Source: JBBTCX01 sp964494205 (GTDB lineage: Bacteria; Planctomycetota; Phycisphaerae; UBA1845). Taken from it: 64,000 bases of DNA. Below the pieces are notes generated by a model. It worked only from the letters and a program-made list of their open reading frames with translations. It made no database searches and was not told the DNA's origin. Positions 19,078-27,503 of the stretch are shown here, piece after piece (position 1 is the first letter of the stretch; every line of letters starts with the position of its first letter). The DNA lies in NCBI GenBank assembly GCA_964494205.1, contig CAZBRD010000003.1, positions 62,001 to 126,000 of the forward strand, given 5' to 3'. Both the position numbers and the translations under genes were made by a program.

Positions 19078-20114
19078 TGAGCATCGGCTCCGGCGGACGG
19101 GGGCGCTTCAAAGTGGGCTGCGGGGTTTTTGAGCATCTCTCGGTACGCATGAGCATAGTAAGACTGTTCGCGAAAGGCCTGGCCGAGCTTGTAGACGAGG
19201 ATGAAGCCAAGAATTTGGAAAACTGCGAGAGCTAGTGCGGCGGGTGCAACGATGCACGCACCGGAGATCATCATCACAAACGCTGCGCCTGATGGTCCGG
19301 CGGGGGGGACGGCTGGTGCGACCGGAGCGGCTGGTGGTGTGAGACTTCCGGGCAAGAATGGAAACCCTGCCGGCAGTCCGAATGTACCCGGTCCACCGCC
19401 CGGGATGAGATTTGTGAACATAACAGTCAAAATCAAGATGAACGCCAGGGCAATTAAAGGCATGAGGATGAGGTAGGCCCGCGCAATGAGCTTGGCGCGG
19501 TTTGCGTGATCTGGATTCGGGATGCGCTCGGCGAGGCCCTTCAGATAGAAAAACCTTGCCACATCTCCGATCGTTTGCATTACTAACCCCGCAATGCCAA
19601 TCAGAATCAGTGCGTAACCTGCGGCCGGCGGCAAGTTGAAAGTCATTAGAATCAGGCTGAGAAATCCTTGACATAGGCCGTAGACGATGGAAATGCGAAC
19701 CCACTTGCGCGCTTTTCCATTTCGTTCTTCTGTGATTCCACTAGGATCGGGATGAGTGAGGAGCCAAAGGCCATAAATCATGACGAGACTTCCGAGAAAG
19801 CCGCCCACCTGACCAAGCTTCGGAACCCCGAGAAAAGTGCTTGCTATTCCAACTGCCATGCTGACGCAAACGACTGCCAACAGGCCCCAGAGGTACAAGC
19901 TGCAACCCCTTGCGAGAGTATCAAGCCAGCTTGGATCGGCGAATCGCAGCATGTCGCCTTGCAGCGCGAGGCTCGCGGGCGTGTTGCACTCCGGGCAATT
20001 TCCAAGATGGCTTAATCCGCGAAGGTTGTAGCCGCATTGCAAACATGGCCTATCGGCAACGATGAAGCCGTTCTGATCAATTGGCATGGCAAGGGGCTGA
20101 CTTGGTGAATGCAT
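19074..20114 (-). CDS. zinc-ribbon integral membrane protein, paralogue 1 of 3
   Basis: A 346-residue protein with zinc-ribbon cysteines at 24, 27, 40 and 43 (CLQCGYNLRGL...CPEC). Then comes FADPSWLDTLARGCSLYLWG and about five membrane helices, with a Pro/Ala/Gly-rich loop (TPPAAPVAPAVPPAGPSG) before the last one. Start at ATG 20114 with GGAGAG 7-8 nt upstream. It is the first of three coupled paralogues and lies 60 bp after the stop of the four-cohesin gene. Position suggests a role connected with the secreted proteins (export, anchoring or sensing), but that is inference from context only. Confidence 0.75.
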   Translation of the reverse strand: MHSPSQPLAMPIDQNGFIVADRPCLQCGYNLRGLSHLGNCPECNTPASLALQGDMLRFADPSWLDTLARGCSLYLWGLLAVVCVSMAVGIASTFLGVPKLGQVGGFLGSLVMIYGLWLLTHPDPSGITEERNGKARKWVRISIVYGLCQGFLSLILMTFNLPPAAGYALILIGIAGLVMQTIGDVARFFYLKGLAERIPNPDHANRAKLIARAYLILMPLIALAFILILTVMFTNLIPGGGPGTFGLPAGFPFLPGSLTPPAAPVAPAVPPAGPSGAAFVMMISGACIVAPAALALAVFQILGFILVYKLGQAFREQSYYAHAYREMLKNPAAHFEAPPSAGADAQ

Positions 20115-20174
20115 GGTGTTTCTCTCCGACGTCGATTGGAATTGGGAGGAGGGTATTCGGAGGGAAGGTGCGAA

Positions 20175-22943
20175 TCAAATAGGTCGAGCGGTGATGCGCA
20201 GTCGAGCGGCGACGAGCAGCAAGAGTGTGAGGATAATCGTTCCCCACGTTGTGGTGGTGGGGACGGGTTTGCAAACATGATCGCAAGAGAGGAGTGAATC
20301 GCCCAAGAGAGGTTCCACACAATCTTTGGTGTTGTCCACTGGAATGGAGAATCCGTTGCGATCGGCCAGCAATGTGTAGGAGGGATTCGTGCCGGTGGAG
20401 ATGCAAATGGAACTGTCGAGGTCGACAGCGTTCAGTTGGATGTTTAAGCAGGCGAGAGTGGCTGGTCCCTGGGTTCCTGGGTTTTCCATTCCGGGGTCGA
20501 CTCCAACGGCGTAGAAAATCGAGCCGGTCACCAAATCAACGTCTTCATAAACTTCCAGGACGAAAGGCGAAAGGGGATCGCAAGTGGCGCCTGGTTCGAT
20601 ACTGATGAAGCTCACGATTGATGGATCGAAGTTCATCATGAACGAACCGCCGACGATGTATGGATCGCCTTCGCCGATGACGATGCGAACGAGCTTGGTG
20701 CTGGGAACCTGACAAGTTTCCTCAGTCAGTACGCACAGGCTGGGACTGGTGCAGCCAGTGCCCATGCAGACGCCGTTCGAGCAGGTATCAATGGTTGTGC
20801 ATGGGTTGCCATCGTCGCAGGTGCCGCCTTCGTTTATGGCCATACTTTGGCATCGATAGGGCGGGCCGTCGCAGAAGCCAAGATTGCAATCATCGGAAAG
20901 GTGGGTGCAATCGGCTGTGCCGCCCGGGCATTCGCAACTGTCGATGACATCAATGTTCAAGCACGACAGATCCGTGGACGGCTGGGGCAGAGGACAATCA
21001 ACTGCATTGTAGATTTCAATTGACTCACCCTGATCGTTAACGAGGGCGGTGATGAGCGGGTTTTCGTCCTGAAAGAGGCAAACATTGCTCTCGGTGTCTT
21101 TCAGCACGATGAACGTGAGACATGCGAGCGCGGCTGGGCCCATCGTTCCAACGCCACCGGAGCTGATGTCAACACCGGCTGCGTAGTGTATGTCGCCGGT
21201 GGCTTCATTCACGAATTCAAATATCTCGGAGTCGAAGGGTGATGTCGGGTCGCAACCGCCACCTGGTGCAATACTCACAAAGTCTAAGGCAAGTGGGTTG
21301 TAATGGAGCGAAAACTCGCCGCTGACAATGACGTCGTCGCCGGAGCCAACGATGATCGAAACTTGATAGAGGCCGCCAATGGTCGGACAACTGCTACCGC
21401 CATTGACGCAAAGACTGGGATTGTTGCAGTCAGTGGCCATGCAAGTGCCGCTAACGCAGGACTCATTGGCAGAGCACGCATAACCGTCGTCACAACCTTG
21501 CCCCTCATTGTCGGGCATGGCCTGGCAGTGAGCGGGCATATCGATGCAGACGCCTTCGTTGCAGGAGTTAGTGAATCGGCTGCAGTCCGGCGGGCCCAGG
21601 GGACAATTGCATGTGTCGTCGAATATCGTCGAAGCGCAGGAGAGCGCAGGAGGTGGACGATAGGGATGACAAGTATCCCCATTGTCGGGAGTCACCGAAT
21701 TGCCCATATCGTCGGAGAGTCGAGTTTCAAACGGATTATCCGCGGAGACCATACATAGGTCGGTCGACGTCCCCCCCAATGCCATAAATGTGACACAGGC
21801 CATTGTCGCTGGGCCGGAAGTTCCGACGCCGATGCCGGGCGCGATGCCCACCGCATAACTGATCTTGCCTTGGTTCTCGTCGACGTTTTCAAAAATCTCA
21901 TTGGTGAAGGGCGATGTAACGTCGCAGTTGTCGCCAGGGGCGATGCTGAGGAAGTCGAGAGCGGCTGGGTCGTACATAAGCGTGAATTGGCCGCTGGTGA
22001 TGATGGGTTCACCCGAACCCAATTGAACCTTGTAGCGGACAACGCTTCCGGGGACGTGGCATCCTTCTTCGCCTATGACGCAAAGGCTTGGGTCGGGGCA
22101 GTTCGTCCCAATGCAGTATCCGTTGTCGCATTTGTCGGGGTGGGTACAGGGGTTGTTGTCATTGCACGAACCTGCAACTTGCGGGAAGGAAAGACACTGC
22201 CCGGGAAAACCGTCGCAGTAGCCCGTGTGACATTGGTCGGTGAGCAAGCTGCAATCTGGTGCGATGCCGTTGGGACACACGCAATTCAAGCTGGTGACAT
22301 ATGAGTCGCATGAGTAACTAGGTGCCGGGTTGGCTGTGGGGCATGCGATTGCGTTATTGATGAAAACCGGGAAGCCCATTTCATTTGAAAGGCGCGTTTC
22401 GTATGGATTGGGCCCGTTGAAAAGACATAGGTCACCGGGAACTCCGGCGATGATCTTGAAGGCGGCGCAGGCCACAAGGGCTGGACCTTGAGTGCCTGTT
22501 CCACCGAGTTCGATGGATGTGCCGTAATGAATCACACCAGTGGTTTCGTCCACGACTTCGAACAGCTCGGTGTTGAACGGTGAAGTCGGATCGCAAGTCT
22601 GGCCAGGGGTGATATAAGCGAAATCGAGCCTCGCCGGATCGTATTGAATGGAAAACTGTCCGCTGACTACTCGGGAATCCGTCGCGCCGAGTTGGATTCG
22701 AACTCGTAAGGTTCCATCGAGAACATTGCAACCTTCTTCGATGGAAAGGCAAAGGCTGGGACTGGCTGCGTGCAAGTGGGGCGCAGCAATCAAGAATGAG
22801 ATTGCAACAGCACAAAATAGAATTGGCCCGCGACCCCGGTACAAGCCGAACCTCCGACACAAGGATGAACCAGACGACCGAAGCGGTTGCTTACAATGAC
22901 GTAATCCCCATCGAACTATAACAGTGGAACGACCGATAAACAA
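20175..22943 (-). CDS. four-cohesin-domain secreted protein with C-terminal membrane anchor (possible scaffold)
   Basis: About 922 residues. Four cohesin-like beta-sandwich domains lie at roughly 66-204, 288-421, 516-651 and 741-871. Each has a (I/V)xxGxFxxxYDPxxLxFxxIxPGxxCDPxSPF block and then a GTxGPAxxACxxF strand. They are joined by Cys-rich linkers that contain the CxDxNxCTxxDxCxNGxCxGT module multiplied in the giant protein at 30800. The end is VPTTTTWGTIILTLLLL...RLR, a hydrophobic helix plus basic residues that looks like a variant of the IPTL-CTERM tail (PTxxxWG). An N-terminal hydrophobic segment near residues 40-60 fits a signal peptide. The start is uncertain: this frame opens with TTG at 22943 and has no ATG before the signal region. 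Multiple cohesins plus an anchor suggest a scaffoldin-like role. Confidence 0.8.
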   Translation of the reverse strand: MFIGRSTVIVRWGLRHCKQPLRSSGSSLCRRFGLYRGRGPILFCAVAISFLIAAPHLHAASPSLCLSIEEGCNVLDGTLRVRIQLGATDSRVVSGQFSIQYDPARLDFAYITPGQTCDPTSPFNTELFEVVDETTGVIHYGTSIELGGTGTQGPALVACAAFKIIAGVPGDLCLFNGPNPYETRLSNEMGFPVFINNAIACPTANPAPSYSCDSYVTSLNCVCPNGIAPDCSLLTDQCHTGYCDGFPGQCLSFPQVAGSCNDNNPCTHPDKCDNGYCIGTNCPDPSLCVIGEEGCHVPGSVVRYKVQLGSGEPIITSGQFTLMYDPAALDFLSIAPGDNCDVTSPFTNEIFENVDENQGKISYAVGIAPGIGVGTSGPATMACVTFMALGGTSTDLCMVSADNPFETRLSDDMGNSVTPDNGDTCHPYRPPPALSCASTIFDDTCNCPLGPPDCSRFTNSCNEGVCIDMPAHCQAMPDNEGQGCDDGYACSANESCVSGTCMATDCNNPSLCVNGGSSCPTIGGLYQVSIIVGSGDDVIVSGEFSLHYNPLALDFVSIAPGGGCDPTSPFDSEIFEFVNEATGDIHYAAGVDISSGGVGTMGPAALACLTFIVLKDTESNVCLFQDENPLITALVNDQGESIEIYNAVDCPLPQPSTDLSCLNIDVIDSCECPGGTADCTHLSDDCNLGFCDGPPYRCQSMAINEGGTCDDGNPCTTIDTCSNGVCMGTGCTSPSLCVLTEETCQVPSTKLVRIVIGEGDPYIVGGSFMMNFDPSIVSFISIEPGATCDPLSPFVLEVYEDVDLVTGSIFYAVGVDPGMENPGTQGPATLACLNIQLNAVDLDSSICISTGTNPSYTLLADRNGFSIPVDNTKDCVEPLLGDSLLSCDHVCKPVPTTTTWGTIILTLLLLVAARLRITARPI

Positions 22944-23024
22944 GGCAAATGTGGCACGCAGATCCGCGGTCGCGATTTCATTGCGACTTAGGATGCGGGC
23001 TGAGGGCTGGCTTCGTTAGGCACG

Positions 23025-24791
23025 CTATTCGCTGAAACGCACTTCGAAGGGAGCATAGTCGCTGAGATCGATCATGCAGTTTCCATCGAAATCGCCCTTG
23101 GGGCAGAAGAACGTGTCACTGATTGGGGCCGTGTTAAAGCAGTTCTGGAAGAACGCGGCGTCCAAGAGATCGACGTCGTTATCGAAATCAAAATTGCCGA
23201 GGTTGGGATCGAGGATCGCGAAGGTGTGCGATTCAGAGATGCCCGTGTTTCCTGCAAAGTCTGTGGCTTCGAACCAATAGCTCACGCGCGATCCGGATGG
23301 CTGGTCGGGGATCAAAGCGCGATACATGTCATGACCCATCCAGCGAGTGACGGCTTCCTGAGGCTGGCTGCAATTGGCGACGTACATGAGCTTGATCGAT
23401 TGCGCAATGAAGCCGCGATCGGACATCATGCCATCGCGAATCTGTGCGCGCACTGCATAGGGTCCGAACGCCTGTCCCGGATCAGTGATGTCCTGAAGAA
23501 CTTCCAGCGCCGGGAAAATCGGCGGAATCGTATCTGCGGGGCCGGTGTTGATGAATATTCGGTCGACGAAACTGCCGGATTCGCCTTGCGCGGTCACGAT
23601 GTCGAGCTTGCCATCACCGTTCAGATCGCCGACTTCAACATCGAGCGAGGAATCGCCAACGGCAGTGATTGCATTGGAAACCAGAGTGAAATGCCCCAGA
23701 CCGTCGTTGTTGCGACAGATGCGTTCAGAGTTGCCGAGCGAAGCGATGATGAAATCCAGGTCGCCGTCGTTATCGATGTCGAAGAACTTGCTGTCGTTGT
23801 CGTCGACGGCGGGGTTGTTCGCGCCGGGCAGAAGCGTCGCGCTCATATCTGTGAAGGATCCTTGGCCGTTGTTGACGATGAGCGCTGCGCGCGAGCTGGT
23901 GGGGGATGAGTTCTCGCCGATGGCATCGAGATCGCCATCGCTGTCGATGTCGCCGAAGTCCCAGGAATACGTGGCGCCATTCGCGGGCAGTCGGCCGGCG
24001 GTGACATCGGTGAATACACCGGTGCCGCTGTTTGAAAAAAGCTTACTGTTATTGGCGCGGTTGCCAACGAGGATGTCGAGATCAAAGTCGCCGTCGATGT
24101 CGCCGAAAATACAGTCCATTGGCTGAGCAACGAGTTGTTGCGGCAATCGGGTGGCGGTTTCGTTGTTGAAGGTGCCGAAGCCGTTGTTCATCCACAATTG
24201 ATTCTGGCCGGAACCGAATCGGCTAGCGCCGCCGTTTGGAAAGTAGAGGTCGAGGTCTCCATCGGTGTCGACGTCGCCGAGGCAGACGTGCGGACTGCCG
24301 AGATTGATGTTCGGAAGCTGGGTATTGCTGACGTTGTTGAAAAAGCCGTTGCCGGTGTTGATCAGCAGGAAAGGGCGAGTGGCGAAGTCGTTGGCGACCA
24401 CCATATCGAGCCAGCCGTCGTTGTTAACGTCGCCGAATTCCACGTCTCGCCCGTAGCCTTGAACGCCGCCGGTGCGGGCGTCGGTCTCGTCGGTGAAGTG
24501 GCCTTCGCCGTCGTTTATGAACAAGCGGACTTTTTGCATCTGCGATGCCGAGCTGAAGCCACTGCCGTTGGCGAATGCGATATCAAGGTCGCCGTCGTTG
24601 TCGACGTCACCAAACGCAACCTGGCTTGTGTATTCCGTGAGACTGGGCTGCGGGAAGCGCGTGGTCGTCTGATCGACGAATTGCTGCCCATTTGATTGTG
24701 CCAATCCGTGGCACGAAACCACGAAACTGACGATCGCGATTCGCACGATTGGGTGATTGCGTCGGTTCAAGGTAGAGACTCCACTCGCCAT
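23025..24791 (-). CDS. secreted FG-GAP/VCBS repeat protein with dockerin-like C-terminus
   Basis: A 588-residue protein. The signal peptide (about 1-31) ends near CHGLAQS. Residues 45-420 are a series of FG-GAP repeats (FGDVDNDGDLDIAFANG, FGDVNNDGWLDMVVAN and so on), which fold as an integrin-alpha-like beta propeller with a calcium-binding DxDxDGxxD loop in each blade. After a linker domain the C-terminus (about 530-588) has two EF-hand-like loops, FDFDNDVDLLDAAFFQNCF and GDFDGNCMIDLSDYAPF, which is a dockerin-like pair. Start ATG 24791 has GGAG 8 nt upstream. It lies 45 bp after the VWA gene in the same probable operon. Likely role: extracellular binding via the propeller, docking via the tail. 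Confidence 0.85.
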   Translation of the reverse strand: MASGVSTLNRRNHPIVRIAIVSFVVSCHGLAQSNGQQFVDQTTTRFPQPSLTEYTSQVAFGDVDNDGDLDIAFANGSGFSSASQMQKVRLFINDGEGHFTDETDARTGGVQGYGRDVEFGDVNNDGWLDMVVANDFATRPFLLINTGNGFFNNVSNTQLPNINLGSPHVCLGDVDTDGDLDLYFPNGGASRFGSGQNQLWMNNGFGTFNNETATRLPQQLVAQPMDCIFGDIDGDFDLDILVGNRANNSKLFSNSGTGVFTDVTAGRLPANGATYSWDFGDIDSDGDLDAIGENSSPTSSRAALIVNNGQGSFTDMSATLLPGANNPAVDDNDSKFFDIDNDGDLDFIIASLGNSERICRNNDGLGHFTLVSNAITAVGDSSLDVEVGDLNGDGKLDIVTAQGESGSFVDRIFINTGPADTIPPIFPALEVLQDITDPGQAFGPYAVRAQIRDGMMSDRGFIAQSIKLMYVANCSQPQEAVTRWMGHDMYRALIPDQPSGSRVSYWFEATDFAGNTGISESHTFAILDPNLGNFDFDNDVDLLDAAFFQNCFNTAPISDTFFCPKGDFDGNCMIDLSDYAPFEVRFSE

Positions 24792-24836
24792 AGGGAAAAC
24801 TCCGATCCGTCGGGTATCAATGGTAATCGTCGTGGG

Positions 24837-27476
24837 TTATTTTCGAGGACGCAAGCGCTCTAGCTTCGGGCCAAGACCGGAAGTGAAGAGCTGCATGTCG
24901 GCGGTGTTCAGTCGGCCGTCATGGTTGAGATCGGCCACGCGAAGTCTCGACAGGCCTCGTTGGTGCAACTCGCGGATGCTGAGATCAGTCGTCGCGGAGG
25001 CGGCACCGGCTATGCCCTCCTGGTCACAGCAACCCGGCGCCTCGGTAAGGCCGTAGTTGGCCACGATGAACATGCCGTCGATCTGATCAACGAGACCGTC
25101 GCCGTTGACGTCGGCGTGGATTCCTTCCATATCGCAGCCGGTGCCTGCGGTCGTTTGCGAGAGGAATTCGGACATAAAGTAGCCAAAGTCGATGACATCG
25201 ATCGAGCCGTTTTCATCGAGGTTTCCGCCGGCGAGCCAGTTGCCGCCGAAGTGCGGATCGTTCTCGAAATGGGCTTCGTATTTCGCGTTTTGCACAAGTG
25301 ACATTTCAGCCGTCGCACGTAGCGTGTGCCGTGCATCGCGAGCGGTCATGCACTGATAGGCACCGGGAGGAACCTGCAAGTTCAAGCGGCGAACGCGGCC
25401 CGGGAGATTGTAGGGCATTCCGAAGTCGAGCATCGTTTCCACAATGACCGATGGCTCGCTGCAACTGGAGAAAAGCTCAAGCGTTATGCAGCGTGAGAGC
25501 GGGCCGTCGACGACGGTGGGGGACAACTGCACTTCGAGGTCCAGCAACGTGTTGTTGGTGACTTCGACCGTCCACGAACAGGACGCGGTGAGTTCGCAGG
25601 CATCCACCGTGTTGCAGGTGAAAGTCGTAATGCCAATGGGGAACGTGCCGCCGTTGGCGATCAAGTCGCCAACTGGGAGTCCGCCGCTATGCGAGGCCGT
25701 ACAGAAGTGCTCGATCGCGCCTTCGCATTCATCGGCTGCGATAACCGTCGGCCAGGTGACAACGGCTGTCACTTCGCCGGGAAGTACGTTGACGATGGAG
25801 TCGTCCGGGCAATTTAGGAAGCGGGGCGCGCCGGCGTCGACAGTAATGGGGCCGGTGCAGCAAGGTTCATAGGCGACCGGATGGCCCACGATATCCGTCA
25901 ACAGCGTATGGGCCGGGTTTTCGTCGAGGAAGCAAAGCTCATCTGAGTCGCATACGCCAATCGCACGGAACTTGAGCGTGGCCATGACTGCCGGACCCTG
26001 TGCGCCGCCCTGCAGAATATCAATTCCGACTGCGTAGAACACGCGGCCTTGCGATTCGTTGACCGTCTCGAAGATTTCGACGCTGAACACAGACGATGGA
26101 TCAAAGAGATTGCCTGGATCGGCGCTGATAAACTCAAGCGTTTCCGGATCATAATCGATGGCGAATTGGCCGCCGGCGAGGATGGAGTTGGTTGGGCCGA
26201 CCTCGACGTTGACGGTGATGACTTCGTTGTCGGCGTAGCAACCTTCACCGGGAAGCGTACCGTTCAAGTCGTTCAAACATAGCGATGTGGACTCGAGACA
26301 TTCGCAGTGGCCGAGGCTTGTATTGCAGCCGGCGCCGAAACACTGTGCATCGGATGTACAAGCGATGGTGTTCAAATCCTGATAGGCACAGACGCCACCG
26401 ACGCAAAAATCGAGTGTGCAGCCAAAATTGTCGTCGCAGTCTTCGACCGCGGAGCAGGACGTACAGCCAGGGATTTGAGTTCCCGTACAAACTCCGTTTG
26501 AGCAGGCGTCGCCGGTGGTGCATGCGTTCATGTCGTTGCATTCACCGGCTGCGGCGCAGGCTTGGCCGACGAGTTGGATGATTGCTTGTGCAATGTCCGA
26601 CGAAGGAGTGCTTGATTGAAAGACAGTTCCGCCCGTTGCAACGGCTACTTCCTGTGCCATTGAGAAGACACATGAATCTGTGCCGCCTCCCAAAATGGGA
26701 GAAACGACCACGTCCCTGTTCTGGGCCACGATAATGAGGTTGTCTACCGTATCGCGATCTTGGCCCGGATCCTGGCAGCCGCCGGGGAAACTGCCGTTGC
26801 ACGGCGCTTCATCGCCAATCGGGCTGACGACGCGAATGCTGCCTTGGGTCCATGGAAAACGGTCGGCCACGATCGCAGCGCCCGGGCCCCACGACTCGTC
26901 CGGGAACGGTCCGCTTGGGAACGTGCAACTGGCGGCGTTGCCGGGAATCGTCGCGCCGAGCAGGTTGGTCACGCTGTTAGTTAAGCACTCGAATGCGCCG
27001 CCGGGTGTTTCGCTGACGCCGAGGATCGTCGTGTTCACTTCAATCCCGTTGGCGACCAGTACGCTGACTACATCTTCAATATTTGCGCAAAGTGCGGCTG
27101 CTTCGTCTTTCATGGAGCCGGATGAATCCATCACGACCACAAGATCGACAGGCGGGCAAGCTTGGCCGTCATTACAAGGCACACAACCCGGAAGTGTCAC
27201 GTGTTGACACTCATTGCTGACGCACGTGTCCGTTGTACATGCGTTATCGTCGTCGCAATCGAGAGGACTTGTGCACTGGCCGACGGAATCAGGCTCGCCT
27301 CGGTCCCAAGGATTCGAGGGAGGATTGTTTTGCGATGTAGGAGGCAATCCTGGCGGCAGATAAGCGAGTGCGTTTCGGGCTGTGTCAAACAATAACGAGA
27401 CGGCGGCCAGAACGATGGCCGTGCGCAATACCCAAAGGGTGCTTCTTCCCCTCCGGAATGTTGATTGCCTATTCAC
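24837..27476 (-). CDS. secreted VWA-cohesin-HYR-dockerin protein
   Basis: An 879-residue protein starting at GTG 27476, with GGGGGA about 10 nt upstream. After the signal peptide comes a Cys-rich CTxD module (CDDDNACTTDTC). A von Willebrand A domain follows with the MIDAS motif DSSGS near residues 116-120. Further CTxD modules then lead to a cohesin-like domain (about 402-540), a HYR-like domain (about 555-640, ending in TFTCNTVDACEL), and a domain beginning LEVQLSPTVVDGPLSRC. The C-terminal dockerin-like region (about 750-879) has several DxNxDGxxDxxD loops. The last 475 residues match the end of the giant protein in domain order and many motifs. Both a cohesin and a dockerin in one chain would allow self-assembly or chaining. 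Confidence 0.85.
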   Translation of the reverse strand: MNRQSTFRRGRSTLWVLRTAIVLAAVSLLFDTARNALAYLPPGLPPTSQNNPPSNPWDRGEPDSVGQCTSPLDCDDDNACTTDTCVSNECQHVTLPGCVPCNDGQACPPVDLVVVMDSSGSMKDEAAALCANIEDVVSVLVANGIEVNTTILGVSETPGGAFECLTNSVTNLLGATIPGNAASCTFPSGPFPDESWGPGAAIVADRFPWTQGSIRVVSPIGDEAPCNGSFPGGCQDPGQDRDTVDNLIIVAQNRDVVVSPILGGGTDSCVFSMAQEVAVATGGTVFQSSTPSSDIAQAIIQLVGQACAAAGECNDMNACTTGDACSNGVCTGTQIPGCTSCSAVEDCDDNFGCTLDFCVGGVCAYQDLNTIACTSDAQCFGAGCNTSLGHCECLESTSLCLNDLNGTLPGEGCYADNEVITVNVEVGPTNSILAGGQFAIDYDPETLEFISADPGNLFDPSSVFSVEIFETVNESQGRVFYAVGIDILQGGAQGPAVMATLKFRAIGVCDSDELCFLDENPAHTLLTDIVGHPVAYEPCCTGPITVDAGAPRFLNCPDDSIVNVLPGEVTAVVTWPTVIAADECEGAIEHFCTASHSGGLPVGDLIANGGTFPIGITTFTCNTVDACELTASCSWTVEVTNNTLLDLEVQLSPTVVDGPLSRCITLELFSSCSEPSVIVETMLDFGMPYNLPGRVRRLNLQVPPGAYQCMTARDARHTLRATAEMSLVQNAKYEAHFENDPHFGGNWLAGGNLDENGSIDVIDFGYFMSEFLSQTTAGTGCDMEGIHADVNGDGLVDQIDGMFIVANYGLTEAPGCCDQEGIAGAASATTDLSIRELHQRGLSRLRVADLNHDGRLNTADMQLFTSGLGPKLERLRPRK

Positions 27477-27503
27477 GCGCTTCTTTCCCCCTCGTTCCTA
27501 ATT

